From: JACQNR01 sp049515175
GTDB lineage: Bacteria > Acidobacteriota > Terriglobia > UBA7540
DNA: 13,640 nucleotides
Direction of reading: 5' to 3'
NCBI GenBank assembly: GCA_049515175.1
Contig: JBEKUI010000108.1
Coordinates: 1 to 13,640 of the forward strand
Shown here: piece after piece, positions 1 to 13,640 of the stretch
How positions within the stretch are numbered: the stretch's first letter is position 1
How the letters are laid out: each line of letters begins with the position of its first letter
Notes under the pieces: generated by a model
The model's input: only the letters and a program-made list of their open reading frames with translations
Told to the model about the DNA's origin: nothing
Databases searched by the model: none
Program-made: the position numbers and the translations under genes

Positions 1-36
1 CCCCAGCCGGCCAAACCAGAACCGGACGCCAAATAG
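1..36 (+). CDS. Possible 3' end of an upstream gene (partial)
   Basis: Frame 1 is open from the window edge to a TAG stop at 34-36 and reads PQPAKPEPDAK. A Pro/Ala/Lys-rich tail like this is typical of the disordered C-terminus of a bacterial protein, and the stop lies 68 nt before selB on the same strand. Eleven codons are too few to name the gene or to prove that it is coding. Confidence 0.3.
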   Translation, partial: PQPAKPEPDAK

Positions 37-47
37 CCGCGGCTTTC

Positions 48-62
48 GCGCCGCCACGGCGC
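48..62 (+). terminator. Small GC-rich hairpin between the upstream stop and selB
   Basis: GCGCCG (48-53) and CGGCGC (57-62) are perfectly complementary around a CCA loop, giving a 6-bp all-GC stem. It sits after the possible upstream stop codon and just before the selB promoter, where a terminator would be useful. No T-run follows, so it is not a classic intrinsic terminator, and in such GC-rich DNA it could be chance. Confidence 0.25.
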
Positions 63-66
63 CGAG

Positions 67-95
67 TTGCCACCCCGGCTGCCTTCCCGCATAAT
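67..95 (+). promoter_or_regulatory. Sigma70-type promoter of selB, predicted leaderless
   Basis: TTGCCA (67-72) matches the -35 consensus at 5 of 6 positions and CATAAT (90-95) matches the -10 consensus at 5 of 6, with an ideal 17-nt spacer. Only 9 nt separate the -10 box from the selB ATG at 105, so transcription should begin at or within a few bases of the start codon. No Shine-Dalgarno sequence is present before the ATG, which agrees with a leaderless mRNA. This is read from the sequence only. Confidence 0.55.
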
Positions 96-104
96 CGAAT
101 TTCT

Positions 105-2003
105 ATGAAGCACGTGATTGTCGGCACCGCCGGCCACATCGACCACGGCAAGTCCGCGCTCGTCAAGGCGCTGACCGGCACCGATCCTGACCGCTGGGAA
201 GAAGAGAAGCGGCGCGGCATTACGATCGACCTCGGCTTTGCTCATCTCGACCTGGGCGACGATCTGCAGGTGGGCTTTGTGGATGTGCCCGGCCACGAGC
301 GCTTCGTCAAGAACATGCTCGCGGGAGTCGGCGGGATCGACCTCCTCCTGCTCGTCGTGGCGGCGGACGAATCTATCAAACCGCAAACGCGCGAGCACTT
401 CGATATTTGCCGCTTGCTCGGCATCGCCCGGGGGATCGTCGTCATCACTAAATCGGACCTGGTGGACAAGGAGCTTCTCGATCTCGTCAAGATGGAGGTG
501 CAGGATTTTGTTGCCGGTTCCTTTCTGGCGGGCGCCCCGATCGTGGCAGTCAGTGCGCGAACAGGTGAGGGTCTTGATCTGCTGCGCGCCGAGCTTCGCC
601 GGCTCGGACTGTCAGCCGAGGCCCGGCCGGCGGACAAGCCCTTTCGCCTGCCCATCGACCGCGCCTTCGTCATGAAGGGTTTCGGCACGGTCGTCACCGG
701 CACGATGATCGCCGGCCGAATCCACAAAGACCAGGAAGTAGAAATCTTTCCCCTCGGACGGCGCGTGCGCGTGCGTGGCATCGAGGTGCACAATCAGCCG
801 GCAGAGTTCGCTGTCGCCGGCCAGCGCACGGCGGTAAATCTCGCGGGCATCGAGGCGCAGGACCTCCAACGCGGCATGATGCTCGCCCCGCCCGGCATGT
901 TCGAGACCGCGATGCGTCTCGATGTCGCACTGTCTCTTCTGCCGTCGGCCCGCCCGCTCAAACACCGCGCCCAAGTCCACTTTCACTGCTGGACGGACGA
1001 AACGGTAGCTGAAGTGCTCCCTCTCGAATCGAAAGAGTTCGCTCCCGGCCGGCGCGCTTACGCGCAGCTCCGCCTAGCGAATCCCGGCCTATTCCTGCCC
1101 GGTGACCATTTCATCATTCGCCAGTTCTCCCCCGTCATAACGATCGGTGGCGGCGTGGTCCTCGACAGCCAGCCGTCCAAGCACCGGCCGGGTGACCTCG
1201 GCGTCGTGCAAGCGCTCAAAGTACTGGAGGATGGGGCACCAAAGGCACGCTTGGAGCTCCTTGTTGAGCAAGCGGGGGAAGCGCCCCTGGGAGCGATGAG
1301 TTCGCGCCTCGGTTGGGCGCCCGAGGAGGTCTTGCGCGTTGCGGAGCACCTGAGGGTGTTGGGTCAACCTGCGAGCCTGCTGGTCCACGCCAGCCACCTC
1401 GCCCGGCTGAGTCGTGAAATCGAAGAACAAGTCCGGAAATTTCACACGGCGAATCCATTGGTGGCGGGAATCACCAGGGAAGATCTGCGAGGACGTCTGG
1501 CTGCCACGGGCCGGGGAGATTCGCGCCCGCCTTCCCCGCTATTTTTCAACGCGTTGCTGGACCAACTCAACGCGCAAGGCAAGGTCGCGCTGGAGGGCGA
1601 AACGGTTCGCCTCGCTGGGCGCGGAGTTCAACTGACACCGGAAGAGTCCGCCGCCCAGGAGCAAATCAGCCGGGCGTTTGAGAGTGCCGGCCTCGCCGTC
1701 CCCAGCGCCAAGGAAGTGCTGTCGGGACTGCGCCTGGACCGTGCCCGCGCGGAGAAAATCCTCAGACTGCTGCTCCAGGACGGCACGCTCGTCAAAATCG
1801 CTGAAGACCTGATCTTCCACTCCTCCGCGCTGGCTCAGTTGCGCGCCATCATCGCGCGACGCAAGGAGCAAAGCAATCGCATCAACGTGGGGGTCTTCAA
1901 GGAGCTCACCGGACTCTCGCGCAAGTATGCAATTCCCCTGCTGGAGTACCTCGATCGGGAGCGCGTCACCCGGCGGGAAGGCGATGAGCGGATCATTCTG
2001 TGA
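105..2003 (+). CDS. selB: Selenocysteine-specific translation elongation factor SelB
   Basis: SelB is the EF-Tu-like GTPase that carries Sec-tRNA(Sec) to ribosomes paused at an in-frame UGA next to a SECIS hairpin. The 632 residues fit the family (E. coli SelB is 614). The GTPase domain shows G1 GHIDHGKS (10-17), G2 RGIT (37-40), G3 DVPGH (60-64), G4 TKSD (115-118) and G5 SA (150-151). Domain II begins near residue 180 with a segment containing KGFGTVVTGT, typical of SelB. The C-terminal third is the winged-helix region that reads the SECIS element, ending in the strongly conserved LSRKYAIPLLEYLD (604-617). The ATG at 105 is chosen because the G1 loop sits at the usual distance; no ribosome binding site precedes it, and a promoter ends 9 nt upstream. 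The gene implies that the organism makes selenoproteins, but selA, selC and selD are not in the window. Confidence 0.96.
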   Translation: MKHVIVGTAGHIDHGKSALVKALTGTDPDRWEEEKRRGITIDLGFAHLDLGDDLQVGFVDVPGHERFVKNMLAGVGGIDLLLLVVAADESIKPQTREHFDICRLLGIARGIVVITKSDLVDKELLDLVKMEVQDFVAGSFLAGAPIVAVSARTGEGLDLLRAELRRLGLSAEARPADKPFRLPIDRAFVMKGFGTVVTGTMIAGRIHKDQEVEIFPLGRRVRVRGIEVHNQPAEFAVAGQRTAVNLAGIEAQDLQRGMMLAPPGMFETAMRLDVALSLLPSARPLKHRAQVHFHCWTDETVAEVLPLESKEFAPGRRAYAQLRLANPGLFLPGDHFIIRQFSPVITIGGGVVLDSQPSKHRPGDLGVVQALKVLEDGAPKARLELLVEQAGEAPLGAMSSRLGWAPEEVLRVAEHLRVLGQPASLLVHASHLARLSREIEEQVRKFHTANPLVAGITREDLRGRLAATGRGDSRPPSPLFFNALLDQLNAQGKVALEGETVRLAGRGVQLTPEESAAQEQISRAFESAGLAVPSAKEVLSGLRLDRARAEKILRLLLQDGTLVKIAEDLIFHSSALAQLRAIIARRKEQSNRINVGVFKELTGLSRKYAIPLLEYLDRERVTRREGDERIIL

Positions 2004-2008
2004 TGGGT

Positions 2009-2019
2009 GAGTGGCGAGT
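2009..2019. repeat. Copy of an 11-nt spacer motif, GAGTGGCGAGT
   Basis: GAGTGGCGAGT starts 6 nt after the selB stop and occurs again exactly at 5379-5389 in the spacer between rpoC and the zinc-ribbon gene. Both copies are intergenic. The 76-nt selB-maf convergent spacer (2004-2079) holds nothing else clear: an 8-bp palindrome CAGCGCTG at 2072-2079 next to the maf stop, and no T-rich terminator in either direction. Confidence 0.35.
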
Positions 2020-2079
2020 CCCAGTTTGTAATTCCCAACCGACAACGCGCGAAACACACTCCCCCATCGACCAGCGCTG

Positions 2080-2652
2080 TCACGGGGACCTGAGGAGAGG
2101 CTTGAGCAGGTCGTAGACCGCGGCCACGGGCAACCCGACAACATTGAAGTAACAGCCTTCGACTCGGGTTACAAACTTCGACGCCAGCCCCTGGATTCCG
2201 TATGCCCCCGCCTTGTCCATGGACTCGCCACTTGCGACGTAGGCGGCGATTTCGGCCTCATCCAGGGAGCGGAAGGTAACGGTGGTGGTCTCGTGTGTCA
2301 GCGCCTCGACTTGCTGGGGCGAGCGAACCACGCACACGCCGGTGATGACTCGATGCGTGATGCCGGAGAGTCTTCGCAACATGCGGGTCACATCGGCTGG
2401 ATCTGCCGGCTTGCCCAGGATTTCGTCACCGGCAACCACAATCGTATCTGCGCCGAGGACGAGGATTCCCGGAAGTTCCGAGGCGGCAACCGCCAGCGCC
2501 TTGTCGCGCGCGGCACGGCGGGCGAAGGATTCGGGAAGCTCTCCGGGCTGAGGAATTTCATCGGTGCGACTGGCCCGCACCTCGAATTCAAAGCCGGCGC
2601 ACGCCAGCAATTCGCGGCGGCGCGGGGAGGCGGAGGCAAGGATCAGTCGCAT
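2080..2652 (-). CDS. maf: Maf family nucleoside triphosphate pyrophosphatase (YhdE-like)
   Basis: Maf proteins hydrolyse non-canonical or surplus nucleoside triphosphates to the monophosphate plus pyrophosphate, and overexpression is linked to arrest of septum formation. The 190 residues match the family length. The N-terminal signature SASPRRRELL is at 7-16, the catalytic aspartate lies in GADT (D69), followed by GKPAD (80-84), and the C-terminal block DKAGAYGIQG is at 146-155. Lys51 and Gln154 stand where the dTTP/UTP-preferring YhdE branch has its substrate residues, so I favour that specificity over the YceF (m7GTP) branch. The block before DKAG reads GESM rather than the usual GEP-x. The ATG at 2652 is immediately followed by the family's conserved first strand. 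The gene converges on selB and is divergent from dciA; a TATAAT box lies 10 nt upstream. Confidence 0.95.
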   Translation of the reverse strand: MRLILASASPRRRELLACAGFEFEVRASRTDEIPQPGELPESFARRAARDKALAVAASELPGILVLGADTIVVAGDEILGKPADPADVTRMLRRLSGITHRVITGVCVVRSPQQVEALTHETTTVTFRSLDEAEIAAYVASGESMDKAGAYGIQGLASKFVTRVEGCYFNVVGLPVAAVYDLLKPLLRSP

Positions 2653-2662
2653 CGAGGATAAG

Positions 2663-2692
2663 ATTATAGGAAGAGAGGGCGACCCTTCACAA
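2663..2692 (-). promoter_or_regulatory. Promoter of maf, predicted leaderless
   Basis: On the minus strand, TTGTGA (2692 to 2687) and a perfect TATAAT (2668 to 2663) are 18 nt apart. The -10 box ends 10 nt before the maf ATG, so the transcript should start within a few bases of the start codon. The bases between, CTTATCCTCG, contain no Shine-Dalgarno sequence. The layout repeats that of selB. Confidence 0.6.
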
Positions 2693-2716
2693 GCCGTGCT
2701 CAGGGTTTGTCAGATG

Positions 2717-2725
2717 TGCTAAACT
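2717..2725 (+). promoter_or_regulatory. Candidate extended -10 element for the dciA-gatCA cluster
   Basis: TGCTAAACT in the maf-dciA divergent spacer fits an extended -10 (TG, one base, then a hexamer matching TATAAT at 4 of 6). No good -35 sits 16-18 nt upstream; TGCTCA at 2697-2702 matches only 3 of 6. A transcript from here would carry a leader of about 34 nt with GAGAGGA (2751-2757) as the ribosome binding site for dciA, unlike the maf transcript on the other side. The call is weak. Confidence 0.28.
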
Positions 2726-2765
2726 TTCGGATTCCTTCGAGCCGGAAAAAGAGAGGACGCAAGCA

Positions 2766-3212
2766 TTGGAAAAGATTGGCAAAATCCTGCCCGCCGCGCT
2801 GAGGGATCAGCTTCGTCATTCCGAAGCGCCGCTCCTCGACTTGCTCACACCGCTGTGGCCGCGCCTCGTGGGCAAAGGAATTGCCCGCCAATGCCGCCCC
2901 GTGTCCTTCTTCGGAGGGACATTGACGGTTGCCACTTCCTGCCCTACGTGGGCGGCGCAGTTGCGACAGTTCAGCGAACAGATCCGGGCGGAAGTTAATC
3001 GGTACTTGGGGAGTGATTTAGTCAGGAGGTTGCGCGTACGCCAGGATTCCAGCGTTGCACCTGCGGAGATGCCGGACGACAAGGCGATCGCCCCCGAACC
3101 TGCTGCGCTGGATGGGCCGGACGCAGCGAAAACACTTCATCCCGACGTTGCGGGCGTGCTGCAGCGCTCTTACGCCAAGTATTTCGCCCGCGGCATGCGG
3201 AAGGTGCATTGA
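2766..3212 (+). CDS. dciA: DciA-like replicative helicase loader (DUF721)
   Basis: DUF721/DciA proteins help load the DnaB replicative helicase in bacteria that lack DnaC or DnaI. The 148-residue product shows the family pattern: LWPRLVGKGIA (30-40, with Trp31 and Gly36) followed by a strand-rich stretch GTLTVATSCPTWAAQL (51-66, with Trp62) and a basic helix near 75-92. The C-terminal part, about 95-135, is Pro/Ala/Asp-rich and probably disordered, as is common in this family, whose tails differ in length. The start is a TTG with GAGAGGA 8 nt upstream; no in-frame ATG gives a better fit. The stop TGA overlaps the gatC ATG (TGATG), so gatC is probably translationally coupled to it. The family call is firm; the helicase-loading role is by family and untested here. 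Confidence 0.86.
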   Translation: MEKIGKILPAALRDQLRHSEAPLLDLLTPLWPRLVGKGIARQCRPVSFFGGTLTVATSCPTWAAQLRQFSEQIRAEVNRYLGSDLVRRLRVRQDSSVAPAEMPDDKAIAPEPAALDGPDAAKTLHPDVAGVLQRSYAKYFARGMRKVH

Positions 3213-3514
3213 TGGCACTGACAGAAAAAGACGTGCGCTACGTTTCGGATCTCGCTCACCTCGAGTTGACCGAGGAAGAGGTGAAGAAGTTTCTCCCGCA
3301 GATCGACTCGATTCTCGACTACATGCAGAAACTGAACGAACTGGACACAACTCACGTGGAACCGATGGCGCAGGTGACCTATCCCGCGGCGGAGAATCCC
3401 TCCGTGCGGTCGGACGTGCCGCGCAAAACCTTCACGCAGGAGGAAGCCCTGTCGAATGCCCCGGACCCGGGCAGTGACTGCTTCAAGGTGCCCCAGGTCA
3501 TTGAGAAGGAGTAG
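3212..3514 (+). CDS. gatC: Asp/Glu-tRNA amidotransferase subunit C
   Basis: GatC is the small subunit that wraps round and stabilises GatA in the GatCAB complex, which converts Glu-tRNA(Gln) and/or Asp-tRNA(Asn) to the amidated forms. The 100 residues are the usual length. The N-terminal helical region contains VRYVSDLAHLELTEEE and the following helix DSILDYMQKLNELD; the stretch THVEPMAQV and the C-terminal FKVPQVIE are standard family landmarks. I start it at the ATG overlapping the dciA stop by one base rather than at the TTG one codon earlier, because GGAAGGTG at 3199-3206 is well placed (5 nt) for the ATG and the family begins close to this residue. It lies 70 nt before gatA on the same strand. 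Confidence 0.95.
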   Translation: MALTEKDVRYVSDLAHLELTEEEVKKFLPQIDSILDYMQKLNELDTTHVEPMAQVTYPAAENPSVRSDVPRKTFTQEEALSNAPDPGSDCFKVPQVIEKE

Positions 3515-3523
3515 GCCGAGCGA

Positions 3524-3564
3524 CGAAAAGCGAAGAACGGAAGCTGATTGTGTCCCGCTTTTCG
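3524..3564 (+). repeat. Inverted repeat in the gatC-gatA spacer
   Basis: CGAAAAGCG (3524-3532) and CGCTTTTCG (3556-3564) are perfect 9-nt inverted copies with a 23-nt loop. They begin 10 nt after the gatC stop and end 20 nt before the gatA ATG. In the mRNA this would form a moderate stem between two genes of one complex. No T-run follows, so termination is unlikely; an mRNA-processing or stabilising hairpin, or a decayed spacer repeat, are the options. Confidence 0.5.
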
Positions 3565-3584
3565 AATTTCCCCGCTGATCCCCC

Positions 3585-5036
3585 ATGGAATTAATGGCTC
3601 TCACCATTCCCGAGATTCGAGATGCCCTGCTGCAAAAGCGGGTCTCCGCTGAGGAGTTGGTGCAGGCGCATTTGGCGCGAACTGCCGCGAAGGATTCTGA
3701 AGTAAAGGCCTTCCTTTCCCTTTCTCCGGAGCGCGCCCTTGCGCAGGCGCGCCGAATCGACCAGAAGATTGCAGCCGGAGAGACGTTGCCGCCGCTGGCC
3801 GGGGTGCCGACGGCGGTCAAAGACGTCATTCTTACCAAAGGCAATCCCACGACATGCGCCTCAAGAATTCTGGAGAAATACATCGCACCCTATGACGCGA
3901 CGGCGGTCGAGCGGCTGGAGGCGGCCGGCGCTTGCGTCCTGGGCAAGACGAATTGCGACGAATTCGCGATGGGTTCTTCGACGGAAAACTCCGGATTCTT
4001 CACCACCCACAATCCCGTCGATCTGACGCGTGTGCCCGGTGGGTCGAGTGGCGGCTCCGCGGCGGCCGTGGCGGCGAAGATGGCGACGGTGGCTTTAGGC
4101 TCGGATACGGGCGGCTCGATTCGCCAGCCGGCGGCCTTCTGTGGTGTGGTCGGAATGATGGGAACGTACGGGCGTGTTTCTCGCTACGGTCTCGTTGCGT
4201 TCGCATCCTCACTCGATCACATCGGACCGTTCGGCCGCAGCGTGCGTGACGTGGCGCTCGTCCTCCGAACGATCGCCGGCCGCGACCCGATGGACTCGAC
4301 CTCCGCCGATGTTTCTGTACCCGATTACGAAGCAGCAATGGGGCGCGACGTCCGCGGGCTGAAAGTGGGCGTTCCAAAAGAGTATTTCAAAGGTCTGAAT
4401 CCCGAGATCGGAGACAACCTTCAGAAAGCCATCGATCTCTATGCGAAGCTCGGCTGCCAGATCGAGTCCATCACCCTGCCGCACACCGACTACGCCATCG
4501 GCTGCTACTACATCATCTGCACGGCGGAGGCGAGCTCGAACCTGGCGCGCTACGATGGCGTCCGTTACGGTTTCCGCTCGCCTGATTATGACGGCCTGCG
4601 CGACATGTACCGCAAGACGCGCGACCGCGGCTTCGGCGCGGAAGTGAAGCGCCGCATCATGCTCGGAACCTATGTCTTGAGCTCGGGCTACTACGACGCC
4701 TACTATCTGAAGGCGCAAAAGGTTCGCACGCTCATCGCGCGCGATTTCCTGGAGGCGTTTGACGATGTGGACGTGATCGTCGTGCCGACTTCACCGCTGC
4801 CTCCCTTCAAGCTCGGTGAGAAAGTGGACGATCCGCTGCAGATGTACCTCGCCGATATTTACACGGTGACCGCCAGTCTCGCCGGAATACCCGGAATATC
4901 CGTCCCCTGTGGCAAAATGCGGAGCGAGCCACACCTGCCCGTCGGAATGCAGATCTTCGCCAAACACTTCGACGAAGCCCGCCTCCTGCAAGCCGCCTGC
5001 GCCTTCGAGAAAGCCGGCGGGTTCGAGATCGCCTGA
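3585..5036 (+). CDS. gatA: Asp/Glu-tRNA amidotransferase subunit A
   Basis: GatA is the glutaminase subunit of GatCAB; it frees ammonia from glutamine and channels it to the GatB site. The 483 residues are the normal length. The amidase-signature Ser-cisSer-Lys triad is intact: Lys79 in AVKD, cis-Ser154 in PGGSSGGS and the nucleophile Ser178 in GSDTGGS, with the 24-residue Ser-Ser spacing expected of the family. The block TYGRVSRYGLVAFASSLD (194-211) and the C-terminal VPTSPLPPF and GIPGISVP are typical GatA. Two starts are possible: ATG 3585 (MELMALT) or ATG 3594. Neither has a clear ribosome binding site, although GGAA lies 3 nt before the second. gatB is absent from the window, so the third subunit is encoded elsewhere. 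It follows gatC and ends 20 nt from the convergent zinc-ribbon gene, with no terminator visible between them. Confidence 0.97.
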   Translation: MELMALTIPEIRDALLQKRVSAEELVQAHLARTAAKDSEVKAFLSLSPERALAQARRIDQKIAAGETLPPLAGVPTAVKDVILTKGNPTTCASRILEKYIAPYDATAVERLEAAGACVLGKTNCDEFAMGSSTENSGFFTTHNPVDLTRVPGGSSGGSAAAVAAKMATVALGSDTGGSIRQPAAFCGVVGMMGTYGRVSRYGLVAFASSLDHIGPFGRSVRDVALVLRTIAGRDPMDSTSADVSVPDYEAAMGRDVRGLKVGVPKEYFKGLNPEIGDNLQKAIDLYAKLGCQIESITLPHTDYAIGCYYIICTAEASSNLARYDGVRYGFRSPDYDGLRDMYRKTRDRGFGAEVKRRIMLGTYVLSSGYYDAYYLKAQKVRTLIARDFLEAFDDVDVIVVPTSPLPPFKLGEKVDDPLQMYLADIYTVTASLAGIPGISVPCGKMRSEPHLPVGMQIFAKHFDEARLLQAACAFEKAGGFEIA

Positions 5037-5056
5037 ATCGGCATTTTAGTTTCTAA

Positions 5057-5359
5057 TCAGGCCTTGAAGAGGGAGTCGAACTTCTTCTTGGCCTCGCCGG
5101 CCTTGGAGGGGGGGCGGTCGCCACGCGCGTAGAGCGTGGGATTAGGAGCGTAGTAGTCGCAGAGGTTGGCAGCTTCCTTGTCGCGAACCCATTCGGCCTG
5201 GGGCTCGGCGCACTGGTTGTTCTTGCTGCGGTCGTAGAACTGGCAGTTACGGCAGGAGTGGAGATCGGCGTCGCACTTGGGGCAGGTATCGCGCCGGCCG
5301 ACACGGCTGCCGGTGGGGTATTCGATTCGTTCGCTGCATTTCCAGCAATGGAATTGCAT
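5057..5359 (-). CDS. Conserved double zinc-ribbon protein of unknown function
   Basis: The 100-residue product has eight cysteines in four pairs: C5/C8 (CWKC), C26/C29 (CPKC), C36/C39 (CRNC) and C50 with C67. This suggests two structural zinc sites, the first a ribbon of two CxxC knuckles. The middle reads CRNCQFYDRSKNNQC, then EPQAEWVRDKEAANLCDYY, a pattern I recall from small uncharacterised proteins of several deep-branching phyla; no function is known to me. The C-terminus is basic with a KKKFDSLFKA end. The frame extends 21 codons further upstream, but that part (LLVTRHSSFVTVL) is only translated spacer repeat, so the ATG at 5359, right before the first zinc knuckle, is preferred. It lies 86 nt downstream of rpoC on the same strand, so it may be read from the rpoBC transcript. 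A nucleic-acid or RNA polymerase role is speculation from position and zinc sites. Confidence 0.85.
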   Translation of the reverse strand: MQFHCWKCSERIEYPTGSRVGRRDTCPKCDADLHSCRNCQFYDRSKNNQCAEPQAEWVRDKEAANLCDYYAPNPTLYARGDRPPSKAGEAKKKFDSLFKA

Positions 5360-5380
5360 CAGAACCGTGACGAATGAGGA

Positions 5381-5436
5381 GTGGCGAGTGACAAGCAAGC
5401 AGAAGCCCCAGGGGCTCGTCACTTGTCACTCGTCAC
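5381..5436 (-). repeat. Inverted repeat filling the rpoC to zinc-ribbon spacer
   Basis: GTGGCGAGTGACAAG (5381-5395) and CTTGTCACTCGTCAC (5422-5436) are inverted copies matching at 14 of 15 positions. The 26-nt loop contains a second hairpin, AGCCCC and GGGGCT around one base (5404-5416). Related GTGACGA units flank it at 5367-5373. In the rpoC-strand RNA this makes a long stem directly after the rpoC stop, with no U-run after it. The arms are built from a short GTGACGAGT-like unit, and part of it recurs after selB. It may be a spacer repeat element, an mRNA 3'-end stabiliser, or a partial terminator that lowers expression of the gene beyond it. Confidence 0.6.
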
Positions 5437-5445
5437 GAACGACGG

Positions 5446-9651
<4,206 letters not shown>

Positions 9652-9656
9652 TGGCT

Positions 9657-9663
9657 CCTCCTT
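9657..9663 (-). promoter_or_regulatory. Strong Shine-Dalgarno site that sets the rpoC TTG start
   Basis: On the minus strand AAGGAGG (9663 to 9657) is followed by AGCCA and then TTG. This is a near-perfect anti-16S match at good spacing, and no ATG or GTG nearby is in frame with the conserved N-terminus. It shows that the organism uses standard ribosome binding sites for highly expressed genes, in contrast to selB and maf. Confidence 0.85.
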
Positions 9664-9699
9664 GAGCGGAGAAAGAGTTCAGTTGGCTCCCAGGTCTCA

Positions 9700-9734
9700 C
9701 GCGCCGGAGCCGCTCGCGGTTAGTCCCCGGCGCG
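9700..9734 (-). other. Stem-loop in the rpoB-rpoC spacer
   Basis: CGCGCCGG (9700-9707) and CCGGCGCG (9727-9734) form a perfect 8-bp stem with a 19-nt loop that itself contains CCGC and GCGG around GA. It begins 13 nt after the rpoB stop codon in the transcript. No U-run follows, so it is not an intrinsic terminator. An RNase processing site or a stabiliser separating rpoB and rpoC translation is possible; the role is inference. Confidence 0.5.
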
Positions 9735-9747
9735 CAAGTAGAAGAAG

Positions 9748-13640
<3,893 letters not shown>

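Noticed and set aside
2001..2003. TGA stop of selB as a selenocysteine codon
   Set aside because: The SelB family ends at this point after the last winged helix, and the reading beyond TGA is spacer sequence with no conserved residues.
2004..2079. Bidirectional terminator between selB and maf
   Set aside because: Only an 8-bp palindrome without loop or T-run is present; nothing meets the usual form of an intrinsic terminator.
5360..5422. 21-codon N-terminal extension of the zinc-ribbon protein
   Set aside because: The extension is a translation of the inverted repeat in the spacer and does not look like protein sequence; the ATG at 5359 lies right before the first zinc knuckle.

Overview
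The window is an ordinary housekeeping block from a GC-rich bacterium, probably an acidobacterium. The phylum call is an inference. It rests on how the RpoC and RpoB sequences read (RpoC N-terminus, an RpoB with lineage-type inserts), on the neighbourhood, and on short GAGTGGCGAGT-type motifs in spacers, which I associate with acidobacterial genomes. No mobile element, CRISPR array, rRNA or tRNA gene was seen, and no stretch over 300 bases lacks a gene.

Left part (1-5036): after what may be the last codons of an upstream gene comes selB on the plus strand, the selenocysteine-specific elongation factor. Convergent to it is maf, a nucleotide pyrophosphatase, on the minus strand. Divergent from maf is a plus-strand cluster: dciA (DUF721, replicative helicase loader), gatC (start overlaps the dciA stop by one base) and gatA. 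GatC and GatA are two subunits of the GatCAB transamidase that makes Gln-tRNA(Gln) and/or Asn-tRNA(Asn). The third subunit gene, gatB, is not in the window, and neither are selA, selC or selD.

Right part (5057-13640): the minus strand carries rpoB (5' end cut by the window edge), then rpoC, then a 100-residue cysteine-rich double zinc-ribbon protein of unknown function that converges on gatA. The rpoB-rpoC spacer is 96 nt and holds a GC-rich stem-loop and a near-perfect Shine-Dalgarno sequence in front of a TTG start for rpoC. The spacer between rpoC and the zinc-ribbon gene is filled by an inverted repeat.

The most interesting observations are: (1) selB and maf each have a good sigma70-type promoter whose -10 box lies only 9-10 nt before the ATG, with no ribosome binding site, which predicts leaderless or nearly leaderless mRNAs; (2) RpoB carries an insert of roughly 70 residues upstream of the rifampicin region whose pattern resembles a motif common in phage tail proteins, plus a second charged insert of about 42 residues; (3) an uncharacterised double zinc-ribbon protein lies directly downstream of the RNA polymerase genes. 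I see no convincing new multi-gene system here.
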